A DNA stretch of 64,000 nucleotides from Caecibacter massiliensis (GTDB lineage: Bacteria; Bacillota; Negativicutes; Veillonellales; Megasphaeraceae), in contig LT608311.1 in NCBI GenBank assembly GCA_900095875.1, positions 1,860,001-1,924,000 of the forward strand. The letters run 5' to 3'. The notes under the pieces were generated by a model, which was not told the DNA's origin, made no database searches, and was given only the letters and a program-made list of their open reading frames with translations. The translations under genes were made by a program, and so were the position numbers. This document shows, piece by piece, positions 16,917-24,467 of the stretch. Every line of letters starts with the position of its first letter. Position 1 is the first letter of the stretch.

Positions 16917-17151
16917 ACAAAAGGCCTCCATTTCCATGCTTATAATAAGGAATATATGTCTTATTGTATAATGCCAGGCAGAGAATGTCAAAATGAAAAG
17001 CTCCATGGATTCTATGAAAAATACGAATATACAAATCCATACGTAAATTCGTATAAAAATCTTCCTTTTCTTCCCATTCTATGGTAAAATCGTCTGTATG
17101 AGAAGGTATTATTTTTATGCAAAGGTATAGTATCAAGGAGGTTTACGTACA

Positions 17152-18249
17152 ATGGCAGTAGTACTCAGAGACGTAGGACAGTATATTCAGGGCGCAGGTG
17201 AACTCGACAACCTGGGGAAATTCGTAAAAAAACTGGGCAATAAGTTCTTGCTCATCTGTTCCCCCAATAATAAACAGCGTATTGGCGACCGCATCGAAAC
17301 GGCGCTGAAGAGCGTAGAAAAGGAAATGGTCTATTCCGAATTCCACAACCAGTGCACCATGGAAGCCATCGAAAAGGCCGTAGCTGACGGAACAGCTGCC
17401 GGCTGTGATATCGTCATCGGTGCCGGTGGCGGTACGGCTATCGATACGGCCAAAGCAGTGGCAACCAAAATGGGCGGCATCCCCTGTGTCATCATCCCGA
17501 CCATCGCATCCAACGATGCACCCTGTGCCGGCCTTTCCGTCGTCTACAATGAAGAAGGCGTCGTCGTCAAAGTCATCAATATGGTCCGCAACCCCGACGT
17601 CGTTCTCGTCGATACGGGCGTCATTGCCCAGGCACCGCGCAAATTCCTCGTATCCGGCATGGGCGATGCCCTGGCTACGTATTTTGAAGCCCGCGCCTGC
17701 TGGCGTACCGGTGCCCGCACCATGGCACGGGGCAACTGCTCCCACACGTCACTGGCTATGGCCAAGCTCTGCTATGACCTCCTCCTCGAACATTCCGCCA
17801 AGGCTCTGGAAGCGGTAGACCGCAACGAAGTGAACGAAGACCTGGAAAACGTCGTCGAAGCCTGCATTTACCTCAGCGGATTCGGCGCCATTTGCGGCGG
17901 TCTGGCTGCTGCCCATGCCATCAATGACGGCCTCGGTGCCGTACCGCAGATTCATGCCAACGGCACGTCCCACGGCGAAAAAGTCGCCTTTGGCCTCATC
18001 GCCCAGCTCATCCTCGAAAAAGCTCCGGAAGAAGAATGGAATACCGTCCTCGACTATATCCACGCCGTCGGCCTGCCGTCCACACTGGCTGATCTGGGCG
18101 TAACGGAATTTGTCGAAGCCGACATCCGCCGGGCTGCTAAAATCGCCGCATCGCCGAAAGAATTCACCAAAAACGTCCGCGCCGACATCACTGCCGATGA
18201 AGTCTATGAAGCCATCCTGGCTGCCGATAAAGCCGGCGCTGCCAAATAA
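17152..18249 (+). CDS. gldA: GldA-type iron/zinc alcohol dehydrogenase (glycerol dehydrogenase family)
   Basis: A 365-residue protein with the NAD site GAGGGTAIDTAKAVA near residue 90, metal ligands in GMGDALATYFEA (Asp), AAHAINDGLG (His) and SHGEKVAFG (His), and the family PTIASNDAP segment. GldA oxidises glycerol to dihydroxyacetone, but relatives act on other polyols and hydroxy acids. AAGGAGGT precedes ATG 17152. The upstream region contains ATACGAAT (17021-17028) and ATTCGTAT (17047-17054), also found before abfD. The gene stands alone, with a terminator after it. Confidence 0.87.
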   Translation: MAVVLRDVGQYIQGAGELDNLGKFVKKLGNKFLLICSPNNKQRIGDRIETALKSVEKEMVYSEFHNQCTMEAIEKAVADGTAAGCDIVIGAGGGTAIDTAKAVATKMGGIPCVIIPTIASNDAPCAGLSVVYNEEGVVVKVINMVRNPDVVLVDTGVIAQAPRKFLVSGMGDALATYFEARACWRTGARTMARGNCSHTSLAMAKLCYDLLLEHSAKALEAVDRNEVNEDLENVVEACIYLSGFGAICGGLAAAHAINDGLGAVPQIHANGTSHGEKVAFGLIAQLILEKAPEEEWNTVLDYIHAVGLPSTLADLGVTEFVEADIRRAAKIAASPKEFTKNVRADITADEVYEAILAADKAGAAK

Positions 18250-18281
18250 ATTCCTGCAGCACTGAAACTGACAGGATAAGG

Positions 18282-18331
18282 AAAAGAACATTTCCTTCAT
18301 GCATATAAATCATGAGGGAATGTTCTTTTTG
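18282..18331 (+). terminator. Terminator after the GldA-type gene
   Basis: A long, nearly perfect hairpin (arms 18282-18301 and 18311-18329) ends in TTTTT. Confidence 0.75.
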
Positions 18332-18375
18332 TCTATACACGTAAGGGGAGTCTGTCTTATTGCAGCCAAATATGG

Positions 18376-18413
18376 TATAATACCTGTATATGTCTTTAGT
18401 ACCACGTAATAGT
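18376..18413 (+). promoter_or_regulatory. Extended -10 promoter and TAGTAC/GTACTA inverted repeat before the carboxyltransferase gene
   Basis: TGGTATAAT (TATAAT at 18376-18381) is an extended -10 without a good -35. Downstream, TAGTAC (18397-18402) and GTACTA (18412-18417) form an inverted repeat with a 9-base centre. The half-sites resemble FapR half-sites, but the spacing is too wide for the classical operator. Confidence 0.4.
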
Positions 18414-18452
18414 ACTAGATTTTATAGGATGAAACCAGATGGAGGATATAGA

Positions 18453-19820
18453 ATGGCTCAAGTAAAAATTACAGAAACAGTGCTCCGCGACGGGCATCAG
18501 TCCATAGCGGCGACACGAATGCGCCTCAGGCAGATGCTGCCCGTGCTGGAAGCAATGGATGACATCGGCTATAATGCCCTGGAATGCTGGGGCGGCGCTA
18601 CCTTTGATACGTGCATGCGCTTCCTCGATGAAGACCCGTGGGAACGGTTGCGGACCATCAAGAAATACGTCAAAAAGACGCCTCTGCAGATGCTGTTCCG
18701 GGGACAGAACATCCTGGGATACCGCCATTATGCCGATGATGTCGTATACGAATTCGTCAATCGTGCCGTTGATAACGGCATAGACATTATCCGCGTATTC
18801 GATGCCCTCAACGACCCGCGCAACATGGAAGCAGCCATCAAGGCGGCCAAAGACACGAAATCCGTCCATGTGCAGGGAACATTGGTCTACACTATCAGTC
18901 CTATCCACACGCTGGAATCGTTTACCCGCGTAGCCGGCGAACTGGAAGACATGGGCGTCGATTCGGTCTGCATCAAAGATATGTCGGGTCTTCTGGCCCC
19001 GTATGATGCCTACAACCTGGTACGCATGCTGAAAAAGCACCTCCGCGTGCCCATCGAACTGCATACGCACTGCACCTGCGGCTTTGGAGAAATGACCTAT
19101 CTCAAGGCCATCGAAGCCGGCGTCGATATCATCGATACGGCCCTGTCCCCCTTTGGGGAAATCACCAGCCAGCCGGCCACGGAAACAATGGTCATGGCCC
19201 TCCAGGGGAGCATCTACGATTCCGGTATCGATATCGAAAAATTATGGCCCCTGACGGAACACTTCAAACAAGTCCGCAAGGAACTGGCCGACGAATTCAA
19301 ACTGACCATGCCGGCCCAGATTAATCCGGCTGTCCGCAAATACCAGATCCCCGGCGGCATGCTGACCAACCTGTACAACCAGCTCAAGAACCAGGGTGCG
19401 GAAGACCGCTTTGACGACGTACTGGCCGAAATGCCGAATGTCCGCCGCGACCTGGGCTATCCGCCACTGGTCACACCGACCAGCCAGATTACCGGCTCGG
19501 CGGCCGCATTGAACGTACTCTTCGGCCGCTATAAAATCATTACCAACGAAGTCCGCGACATCGTCCGCGGCAAATACGGCCGTGTACCGGGTACCATCTC
19601 CGAAGAATTCCGCAAAATGTGCATCGGCGACGAACCCGTTATCGATCACCGTCCGGCCGACGACCTGGAACCGGAACTGGGCAAAGCCAAAGAAGAACTG
19701 GCTAAAGAAGGATTCCCCGATGCCAGCCCGGAAGACGTCCTGAGCTATACCCTCTTCCCGGAAGTAGCCCTGCCGTTTTTCAAGAGCCACAAAAAGAAAC
19801 AGACCCAGGAAAAAGCCTGA
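18453..19820 (+). CDS. Carboxyltransferase subunit (oxaloacetate decarboxylase alpha / transcarboxylase 5S type) without biotin domain
   Basis: A 455-residue protein with the DRE-TIM metallolyase/carboxyltransferase barrel: ETVLRDGHQS at the N-terminus, SVCIKDMSGLL with the carboxylated Lys, and the metal-binding ELHTHCTCG. The C-terminal half matches the PYC/OadA conserved region. The protein ends at KKKQTQEKA, and the usual biotinyl domain with an EAMKM motif is absent, so it must act with a separate biotin protein as in transcarboxylase. Substrate is oxaloacetate or pyruvate by family; no partner subunits lie nearby. ATG 18453 follows GGAGG. Confidence 0.87.
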   Translation: MAQVKITETVLRDGHQSIAATRMRLRQMLPVLEAMDDIGYNALECWGGATFDTCMRFLDEDPWERLRTIKKYVKKTPLQMLFRGQNILGYRHYADDVVYEFVNRAVDNGIDIIRVFDALNDPRNMEAAIKAAKDTKSVHVQGTLVYTISPIHTLESFTRVAGELEDMGVDSVCIKDMSGLLAPYDAYNLVRMLKKHLRVPIELHTHCTCGFGEMTYLKAIEAGVDIIDTALSPFGEITSQPATETMVMALQGSIYDSGIDIEKLWPLTEHFKQVRKELADEFKLTMPAQINPAVRKYQIPGGMLTNLYNQLKNQGAEDRFDDVLAEMPNVRRDLGYPPLVTPTSQITGSAAALNVLFGRYKIITNEVRDIVRGKYGRVPGTISEEFRKMCIGDEPVIDHRPADDLEPELGKAKEELAKEGFPDASPEDVLSYTLFPEVALPFFKSHKKKQTQEKA

Positions 19821-19837
19821 GTGAGAACATAAAAACC

Positions 19838-19878
19838 AAAGCATCCATAAACCCGGCGGTTTATGGATGCTTTATTTT
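19838..19878 (+). terminator. Terminator after the carboxyltransferase gene
   Basis: A perfect 16-bp stem (19838-19853 with 19858-19873) with a CGGC loop and a T-rich tail. Confidence 0.85.
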
Positions 19879-20034
19879 TATGTATAGAGTAGGTCATGTG
19901 TATTTTCTCCGTCTATGGGACGTATTATATAGATTTCATTAATCCTGTTTTTGCTACATCGTATAATGAAGTGAAATCATATGTTGGAATTCTATATGTA
20001 TATAAAGTAAGCATATGAGATGGCAATACGCGGA

Positions 20035-20175
20035 GTGAACGTACCCCCGTCTATAGAGGCGGGGGCTTCCTGCTTCAACGAGAACAGCACCACTGACTCT
20101 GAAGAGTTGTGGCGACTTACACTCTCTCCACAGGCGTAAGTTTCCGTGCGACCCACGGTACTTTATGCGTTATGT
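20035..20175 (-). ncRNA. Candidate omega RNA (right-end guide RNA of TnpB)
   Basis: TnpB proteins of IS200/IS605 elements use an RNA made from the 3' end of tnpB through the right end, with the guide being the flanking DNA. The 140 bases between the tnpB stop and the right end contain several complementary segments, including the terminal CCCCCG/CGGGGG hairpin. The guide would be read from minus-strand bases just below 20035. This is inferred by position; no RNA data exist here. Confidence 0.4.
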
Positions 20176-21284
20176 CAGGCAGATATTCGCCTAGCTTCTT
20201 CTCGTATATTTATCGCAGCGTTCTTATCTCGGTTATGGTGACTGCCACATTTAGGACAATCCCATTCCCTTACAGATAAGTCCTTAGTTGCATCGTTTTG
20301 GAAGCCACAAACATGACATAGCTGACTGCTTGGATACCACTTGTCTACCTTTACAAGCTGTTTTCCTTGCCATGCTAATTTGTATTCCAATATATTTGTG
20401 AACATATTCCAGCCATTATCTGCTACGGACTTACCAAAACTGAATTTACCGCCTTTCTTGCGTTTAGCCATCGCCTTGACGCTGATATCCTCAATACCTA
20501 TGGCATCATAGTGGTCTACCAAGTAGCGGGCTTTTTTGTGCAGGAAGTCGCGGCGTTGATTGGCAATTTTCTCATGAAGCACAGCTACGCGAAGCCTTTG
20601 CTTTTCACGATTGTGGCTTCCTTTTTGCCTTTTGGATAGTTTTCTTTGTGCTTGAGCCAATCTCTTCTCGGTTTTACGCAAAAAGTTTGGATAATTCGCA
20701 TCATCTTCGTCAGAAGCAACATATAGACCGTGCATGGCAAAATCAAGCCCAAGAAATTTCTTCGGCATTATAGGGAGTATTTGGTTTTCGTACTCCACCA
20801 AAATACTGATATAGAATTTTCCTGAAGGTGTTCTGCTTATGGTAACGGTCTTTATCGTGCTGTTTTCCATCAGGGGACGATGCAGACATAATTTTACCCA
20901 ACCAACTTTAGGCAATTTAACCTTATTTCCTTCTAATCGGACAGAGCCTTTCTGATTGTTCGTAGAATATGAGCAGTGGCCTGTCTTCTTAGACTTGAAG
21001 TGCGGTTTGCCAAAATGTTTTCGGTTGCGAAAAAAATTGTTATATGCCTTGTTCAGGTTCATCTGTGCATTGGCAAGAGCAAGACTGTCCACTTCTTTCA
21101 GCCAAGGGAATTCTTCCTTGTACTGTGCAGGAGTATTATTCAGTTTCTTACCGGTTTCCTTGTAGTAGTCAAGGCGGTCTCCAAGCATCTTGTTATAGAT
21201 GAATCGGACACAGCCGAAAGTCTTGGCAAACATAATTTTTTGTTCAGCCGTTGGATAGAGCCTGTATCGGTATGCCTTATTCAC
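20175..21284 (-). CDS. tnpB: TnpB-type RNA-guided nuclease of an IS200/IS605 element
   Basis: A 369-residue full-length TnpB. The N-terminal helix-turn-helix domain opens with YRYRLYPTAEQKIMF. The RuvC acidic residues are all visible: Asp in FLGLDFAMHG, Glu in AIGIEDISVKAM and Asp in HNRDKNAAINI. The zinc ribbon has CHVCG and CPKCG pairs. TnpB cuts DNA next to a short adjacent motif, guided by the element's omega RNA, and helps retain the element at its donor site. The reading frame looks functional although its partner transposase is destroyed. Confidence 0.93.
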   Translation of the reverse strand: MNKAYRYRLYPTAEQKIMFAKTFGCVRFIYNKMLGDRLDYYKETGKKLNNTPAQYKEEFPWLKEVDSLALANAQMNLNKAYNNFFRNRKHFGKPHFKSKKTGHCSYSTNNQKGSVRLEGNKVKLPKVGWVKLCLHRPLMENSTIKTVTISRTPSGKFYISILVEYENQILPIMPKKFLGLDFAMHGLYVASDEDDANYPNFLRKTEKRLAQAQRKLSKRQKGSHNREKQRLRVAVLHEKIANQRRDFLHKKARYLVDHYDAIGIEDISVKAMAKRKKGGKFSFGKSVADNGWNMFTNILEYKLAWQGKQLVKVDKWYPSSQLCHVCGFQNDATKDLSVREWDCPKCGSHHNRDKNAAINIREEARRISA

Positions 21285-21316
21285 TATAATCTCACCAGCC
21301 TTGATGTTCTATGTAT

Positions 21317-21495
21317 TCACAATTTACGCCTAACCTCTGGAAAATCTTTTTTGATCAGCCTAGAGCTGGCACTTTTATAAGCATTGATGAATTTTGATAG
21401 TTCTGTATAGAGAATACTTTGCGGCGATACTTTACCACCAAAACAAGATGGTAATAGAGCAAGAATACTGAATGGTTATTGCTATCCAATTTCAT
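21317..21495 (-). pseudogene. tnpA: Remnant of IS200/IS605 TnpA (HUH transposase), internally deleted
   Basis: From ATG 21495 the frame reads MKLDSNNHSVFLLYYHLVLV then VKYRRKVFS, the N-terminus of IS200/IS605 TnpA. After a frame change it resumes KFINAYKSASSRLIKKDF then PEVRRKL and a TGA at 21317-21319. The central part with the HUH motif is missing, as is the C-terminal catalytic Tyr helix. The gene is therefore dead and the element cannot move without TnpA supplied from elsewhere. Confidence 0.85.
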
Positions 21496-21786
21496 AGTAT
21501 AATCAATTCTTTCTCATATACGACTAATTATACTACAGAACTATCTACAGAACTATCTACAGAGCAATGGTATGGCTCAATTACTTACGTAAATTCGCCA
21601 TACCCGCCTTCATCCCCCACCTAAGAGGTGGAGGACTTCTGGCGGATTAGGTTAAAAACGTTGTGACAGAAATCAGAAAAAAGTGAGAGGGAAAATATGA
21701 GTTATACCGTTCTCGTGGAAGAGGTAGGCCGTCAGGAATTTGCTGTGGAAGCGGCAGTCTCTGTCTTATGCAGTGGACGTATCCTG

Positions 21787-22275
21787 TCAGGTGGTCTGTG
21801 GTTCCGGATCGTCTTCCCCGTATTCGGTATAGAGTTGTTTCAAGATACATTTCCGTTCGACCAGGCCGAGCAGCTTTTTATCCTTGACGATAGGGATGGA
21901 TTTCAGGTGTTCGGCGACCATGACGCTGGCCAGGTCCTCCATGGTGGCATCCGGGCCGGCCATGACGACTTTTTTGGTCATGAGCTGTCCCGCTGTGCAG
22001 GCGAACAGCTTCTTGAATCCCTGTTCGTATTCTTTGAGGTTGCCATAGTAGATATTGGCCCCCAGGAGATTGACATACTGTGGAACATGGGGCTTGACTT
22101 CCTTGTACAGGAGGTCCGCGTCGGTGACAATACCGATGACCGTGTTGTCGTCGTCAACGACGGGGATGGCCGAAATGTTATGTTCGACAAACATATCGAC
22201 GAGATCGAAAATCGTCGTATCTTTTTTAGCTGTGATGACATTTTTTTCCATAATATCTGCTGCTGTTTTTGTCAT
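21787..22275 (-). CDS. Tandem CBS-domain protein
   Basis: A 162-residue soluble protein made of two CBS motifs: TAADIMEKNVITAKKDTTI with ISAIPVVDDDNTVIGIVTD (residues about 4-58), and GQLMTKKVVMAGPDATMED with LKSIPIVKDKKLLGLVER (about 97-150). CBS pairs bind adenosine nucleotides and act as sensors. There is no attached catalytic domain. ATG 22275 follows AAGGAGC. It is divergent from the Fur-box-preceded iron transcript; no functional tie is evident. Confidence 0.85.
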   Translation of the reverse strand: MTKTAADIMEKNVITAKKDTTIFDLVDMFVEHNISAIPVVDDDNTVIGIVTDADLLYKEVKPHVPQYVNLLGANIYYGNLKEYEQGFKKLFACTAGQLMTKKVVMAGPDATMEDLASVMVAEHLKSIPIVKDKKLLGLVERKCILKQLYTEYGEDDPEPQTT

Positions 22276-22447
22276 AGCAATCAGCTCCTTTGGTGTAAAC
22301 GCATCAGCTCCCTTTGTCTATCCTTATTATAGCACGTTTGCACTGGTATGGCAGAAAAACTGGCTCGTGGCCGTACAGGCCGGTGCAGGATGGGATGGAT
22401 GGGAGAAATCATCTTTTCAAATGGAGGGATTTCTGCTACAATATTAT

Positions 22448-22462
22448 TGATAATAATATTCA
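22448..22462. promoter_or_regulatory. Fur-box-like site before the PNPOx/araC transcript
   Basis: TGATAATAATATTCA matches 13 of 15 bases of the 7-1-7 Fur core TGATAATNATTATCA and lies 26 bases before the GTG start. A weak version of the AraC-site repeat (AAATGGAG at 22419-22426) is just upstream. Confidence 0.55.
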
Positions 22463-22487
22463 ATTTCATATAAAGGATGCGATACTG

Positions 22488-23336
22488 GTGAATACCCTGA
22501 TAGTATATGATGAACTGGAGCGTACAAAAGAAACGGCGATATGTCTTGCCCGGGTCCTTGGCATGTGCCGCTATCTGTCGTGGTAGCACGTTTCTCCTTC
22601 CCTGGCCGCCCGGTATGGGGCCGTCTTGTTTGTGACATCGGACAGCTCGTCTCTGCGTTCTGCTCTGGCGGGATATTCCTGGCATGCCTCTCATCTGGCT
22701 GCGGTCCTGCTGGGAAACCGGGCAGAGGCGGCACGATTCCATCAGCAGGCTCACCGTGACGGCATCCCACTGGAAATGGTACTGCCTGCAGACCGGGAGT
22801 CTTTTCCCGATGATGTCATTGCCATCGCCTGCCAGCTGCGCCGTGAGTGGCTGGATGAAACGGGAAGGCTTCCCGATGAAGACGTACGTCAGGCAGTGGA
22901 GCAGTTCCTGACCAGTCACAATACGGCGTCACTGGCGACGGGAAGCGGTACCAGCGTGCGCTGCACTCCTATCGAGTATGTGTACCGGGACGGAACGATG
23001 TATCTCTTCACTGAAGGTGGGATGAAGTTTGCCAATCTCTATCGGAACCGTCATGTCAGTCTCAGTGTATACGACCCGTTCACCGGCCTGTCGGACCTTG
23101 CGGGGATGTAGCTCACCGGAACGGCCAGCTGGTACGGCCCGGGTGATGTGGAGTACGAGCAGGCTCTGGCGGTACGCCATCTGACGCTGGAACAGGTGGA
23201 AAAGATGCCTGTCGTGCTGCATGCCCTGGTGATTACGCTGGAACAGGCGGAATTTCTCTGGCATGGGTTTACCGGACAGAAAGGGGCACCCCGGCAGTAT
23301 TACCGGTGGCATGATGGAATGGAAAAGAGGCGGTAG
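22488..23336 (+). pseudogene. Flavodoxin-like/PNPOx-like protein gene with two in-frame UAG codons
   Basis: One reading frame of 283 codons runs from GTG 22488 (ribosome site AAGGATG) to the TAG at 23334-23336 but is interrupted by TAG at 22584-22586 and 23109-23111. The N-terminus NTLIVYDELERTKETA looks flavodoxin-like. The C-terminal half (VEQFLTSHNTASLATGSG, MKFANLYRNRHVSLSVYD, LEQAEFLWHG) resembles FMN-binding pyridoxamine-phosphate-oxidase-fold proteins, a fold that includes HugZ/HutZ heme-degrading proteins. Both stops replace a position where Gln (CAG) would fit. TAG ends normal genes elsewhere in the window, so global recoding is unlikely; decay is the simplest view. araC follows after 2 bases. 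Confidence 0.75.
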
Positions 23337-23338
23337 TC

Positions 23339-24280
23339 ATGAAATGGAAAGAGGCATCACAGATCAGGCAGACGGAAGACGATAATCTGACTCTTATGGA
23401 AAGTGCGTCCGGCAAGCTGCGCATTGCGGCCTATACCGTATATCCCGGCATCACTTTGCAGTACATTACATCCCATGTGCAGGACGTCACCTTCCCCGCA
23501 CGGCCCAGACCGGACGTATTTGCCATCAATCATTGTGAAAAGGGCCGGATCGAGTGCCATTTCCAGAACGGGGAATACCTGTATATGGGAAAGGGCGATA
23601 TGTCCATCGGCTGGCGGGACAGTGCCGGTTACTGCCACAATGCCTTTTTCCCGTCATCCCATTATCATGGCGTATCCCTGATCGTCCACGTCCCGGAAGC
23701 CCAGCCCGTACTGGACCGGCTGCTGACCGATGATTCGCTGGACTTGTCCGGTTTGTGCAGCCGGTTCTGCTATCACAGCCGCTTTGGTATGATTCTTGAA
23801 GAAAATACATCCATGCGCCATTTGTTTTATGAACTGTATCACGTGCCGGAACAGATTCGGAAGCGGTATCTGCGCCTGAAGGTGATGGAAATCCTGCTGT
23901 TTCTCACGACACTGGAACCGGTGCAGAAGCAGAACCAGATACAGCTCAATAAAAAACAGGCTGATGCCGTCAAAGCAGTCCATTTCCTGCTGACCCAGCA
24001 TGTAAAAGAGCGTCTGACCATCAACGAACTGGCACAGCGTGGCGGTCTGGCTGCGACGACGCTGAAACGGTGCTTTAAAGAAATGTACGGTAAGACCATA
24101 TTTCAGTACATGCAGGAATACCGCGTCAGTGAGGCCGCGCGCCTGCTTGTTGAAGGGGAAGAAAGCATTATGGAAATCGCAGTCCGTGTCGGATATGAAA
24201 ACAGCAGCAAATTTGCCAAGGCCTTTCAGAAATTTACGGGCCTTACGCCCAGCGTGTACCGGCAGAAACATAAGTCATAA
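23339..24280 (+). CDS. AraC-family regulator, PchR-like
   Basis: A 313-residue protein. The N-terminal 200 residues form a variable sensor region (KGDMSIGWRDSAGYCHNAF). The C-terminal 100 residues hold the AraC double helix-turn-helix: LTINELAQRGGLAATTLKRCF and IMEIAVRVGYENSSKFAKAF, ending FTGLTPSVYRQ. This layout matches PchR/YbtA-type activators that respond to an iron chelate and switch on its receptor. It shares a Fur-box-preceded transcript with the gene before it. Direct repeats likely to be its targets precede the first receptor and the exbB operon. Confidence 0.9.
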   Translation: MKWKEASQIRQTEDDNLTLMESASGKLRIAAYTVYPGITLQYITSHVQDVTFPARPRPDVFAINHCEKGRIECHFQNGEYLYMGKGDMSIGWRDSAGYCHNAFFPSSHYHGVSLIVHVPEAQPVLDRLLTDDSLDLSGLCSRFCYHSRFGMILEENTSMRHLFYELYHVPEQIRKRYLRLKVMEILLFLTTLEPVQKQNQIQLNKKQADAVKAVHFLLTQHVKERLTINELAQRGGLAATTLKRCFKEMYGKTIFQYMQEYRVSEAARLLVEGEESIMEIAVRVGYENSSKFAKAFQKFTGLTPSVYRQKHKS

Positions 24281-24284
24281 CTAT

Positions 24285-24345
24285 CAGGCACGATGATGAT
24301 GTGCCTGGAGAGGCTGTCTCTATGAGATAGTCTCTCTTTTTTTTG
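24285..24345 (+). terminator. Terminator after araC
   Basis: Two hairpins in series: CAGGCAC/GTGCCTG (24285-24307), then GAGAG...GTCTC/GAGATAGTCTCTC (24308-24337), followed by eight T residues. Confidence 0.75.
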
Positions 24346-24351
24346 CGAAAA

Positions 24352-24385
24352 ATGTCCAAATGGAGCCGGAAATGTCCGATTGGAG
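24352..24385. promoter_or_regulatory. AraC-regulator site: direct repeats 20 bp apart before receptor 1
   Basis: ATGTCCAAATGGAG (24352-24365) and ATGTCCGATTGGAG (24372-24385) are direct repeats offset by exactly 20 bases, the usual geometry for AraC-family dimers. The same arrangement occurs at 26478-26511. They lie 41 bases upstream of a Fur box. Binding by the neighbouring regulator is inferred. Confidence 0.65.
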
Positions 24386-24425
24386 TGGCATACTTATTTG
24401 TTTTATGGTATTATTTTATCGTTAT

Positions 24426-24440
24426 TGATTATTAATATCA
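24426..24440. promoter_or_regulatory. Fur-box-like site before receptor 1
   Basis: TGATTATTAATATCA is a perfect 7-1-7 palindrome matching 13 of 15 Fur core positions, 28 bases before the start codon. Confidence 0.65.
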
Positions 24441-24467
24441 TAAAATAACAGAGGGGTGTATAGGAAC

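Larger units (their letters stand above)
20035..21650 (-). mobile_element. IS200/IS605-family element (intact tnpB, deleted tnpA)
   Basis: On the minus strand the order is left end, tnpA remnant, tnpB, right end. The right end carries the hairpin CCCCCG (20044-20049) / CGGGGG (20060-20065) and stops at GTTCAC (20040-20035), a usual IS605-group right terminus. The left end has the hairpin CCACCT (21617-21622) / AGGTGG (21626-21631) near 21614-21634. There are no terminal inverted repeats or target duplication, as expected for this class. Boundaries are estimated from the hairpins to within about 10 bases. Confidence 0.8.

Noticed and set aside
18397-18417. FapR operator before the carboxyltransferase gene
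   Set aside because: The half-sites look similar, but the 9-base centre is far wider than in FapR operators, so the site is left unassigned.
21697-22332. Plus-strand 211-residue open frame opposite the CBS gene
   Set aside because: The minus-strand frame encodes two clear CBS motifs with a proper ribosome site; the plus frame is its shadow.
22584-23111. Genome-wide reassignment of UAG to an amino acid
   Set aside because: UAG terminates clearly normal genes here, for example abfD (15847), receptor 2 (35832) and SLH protein 1 (45549).
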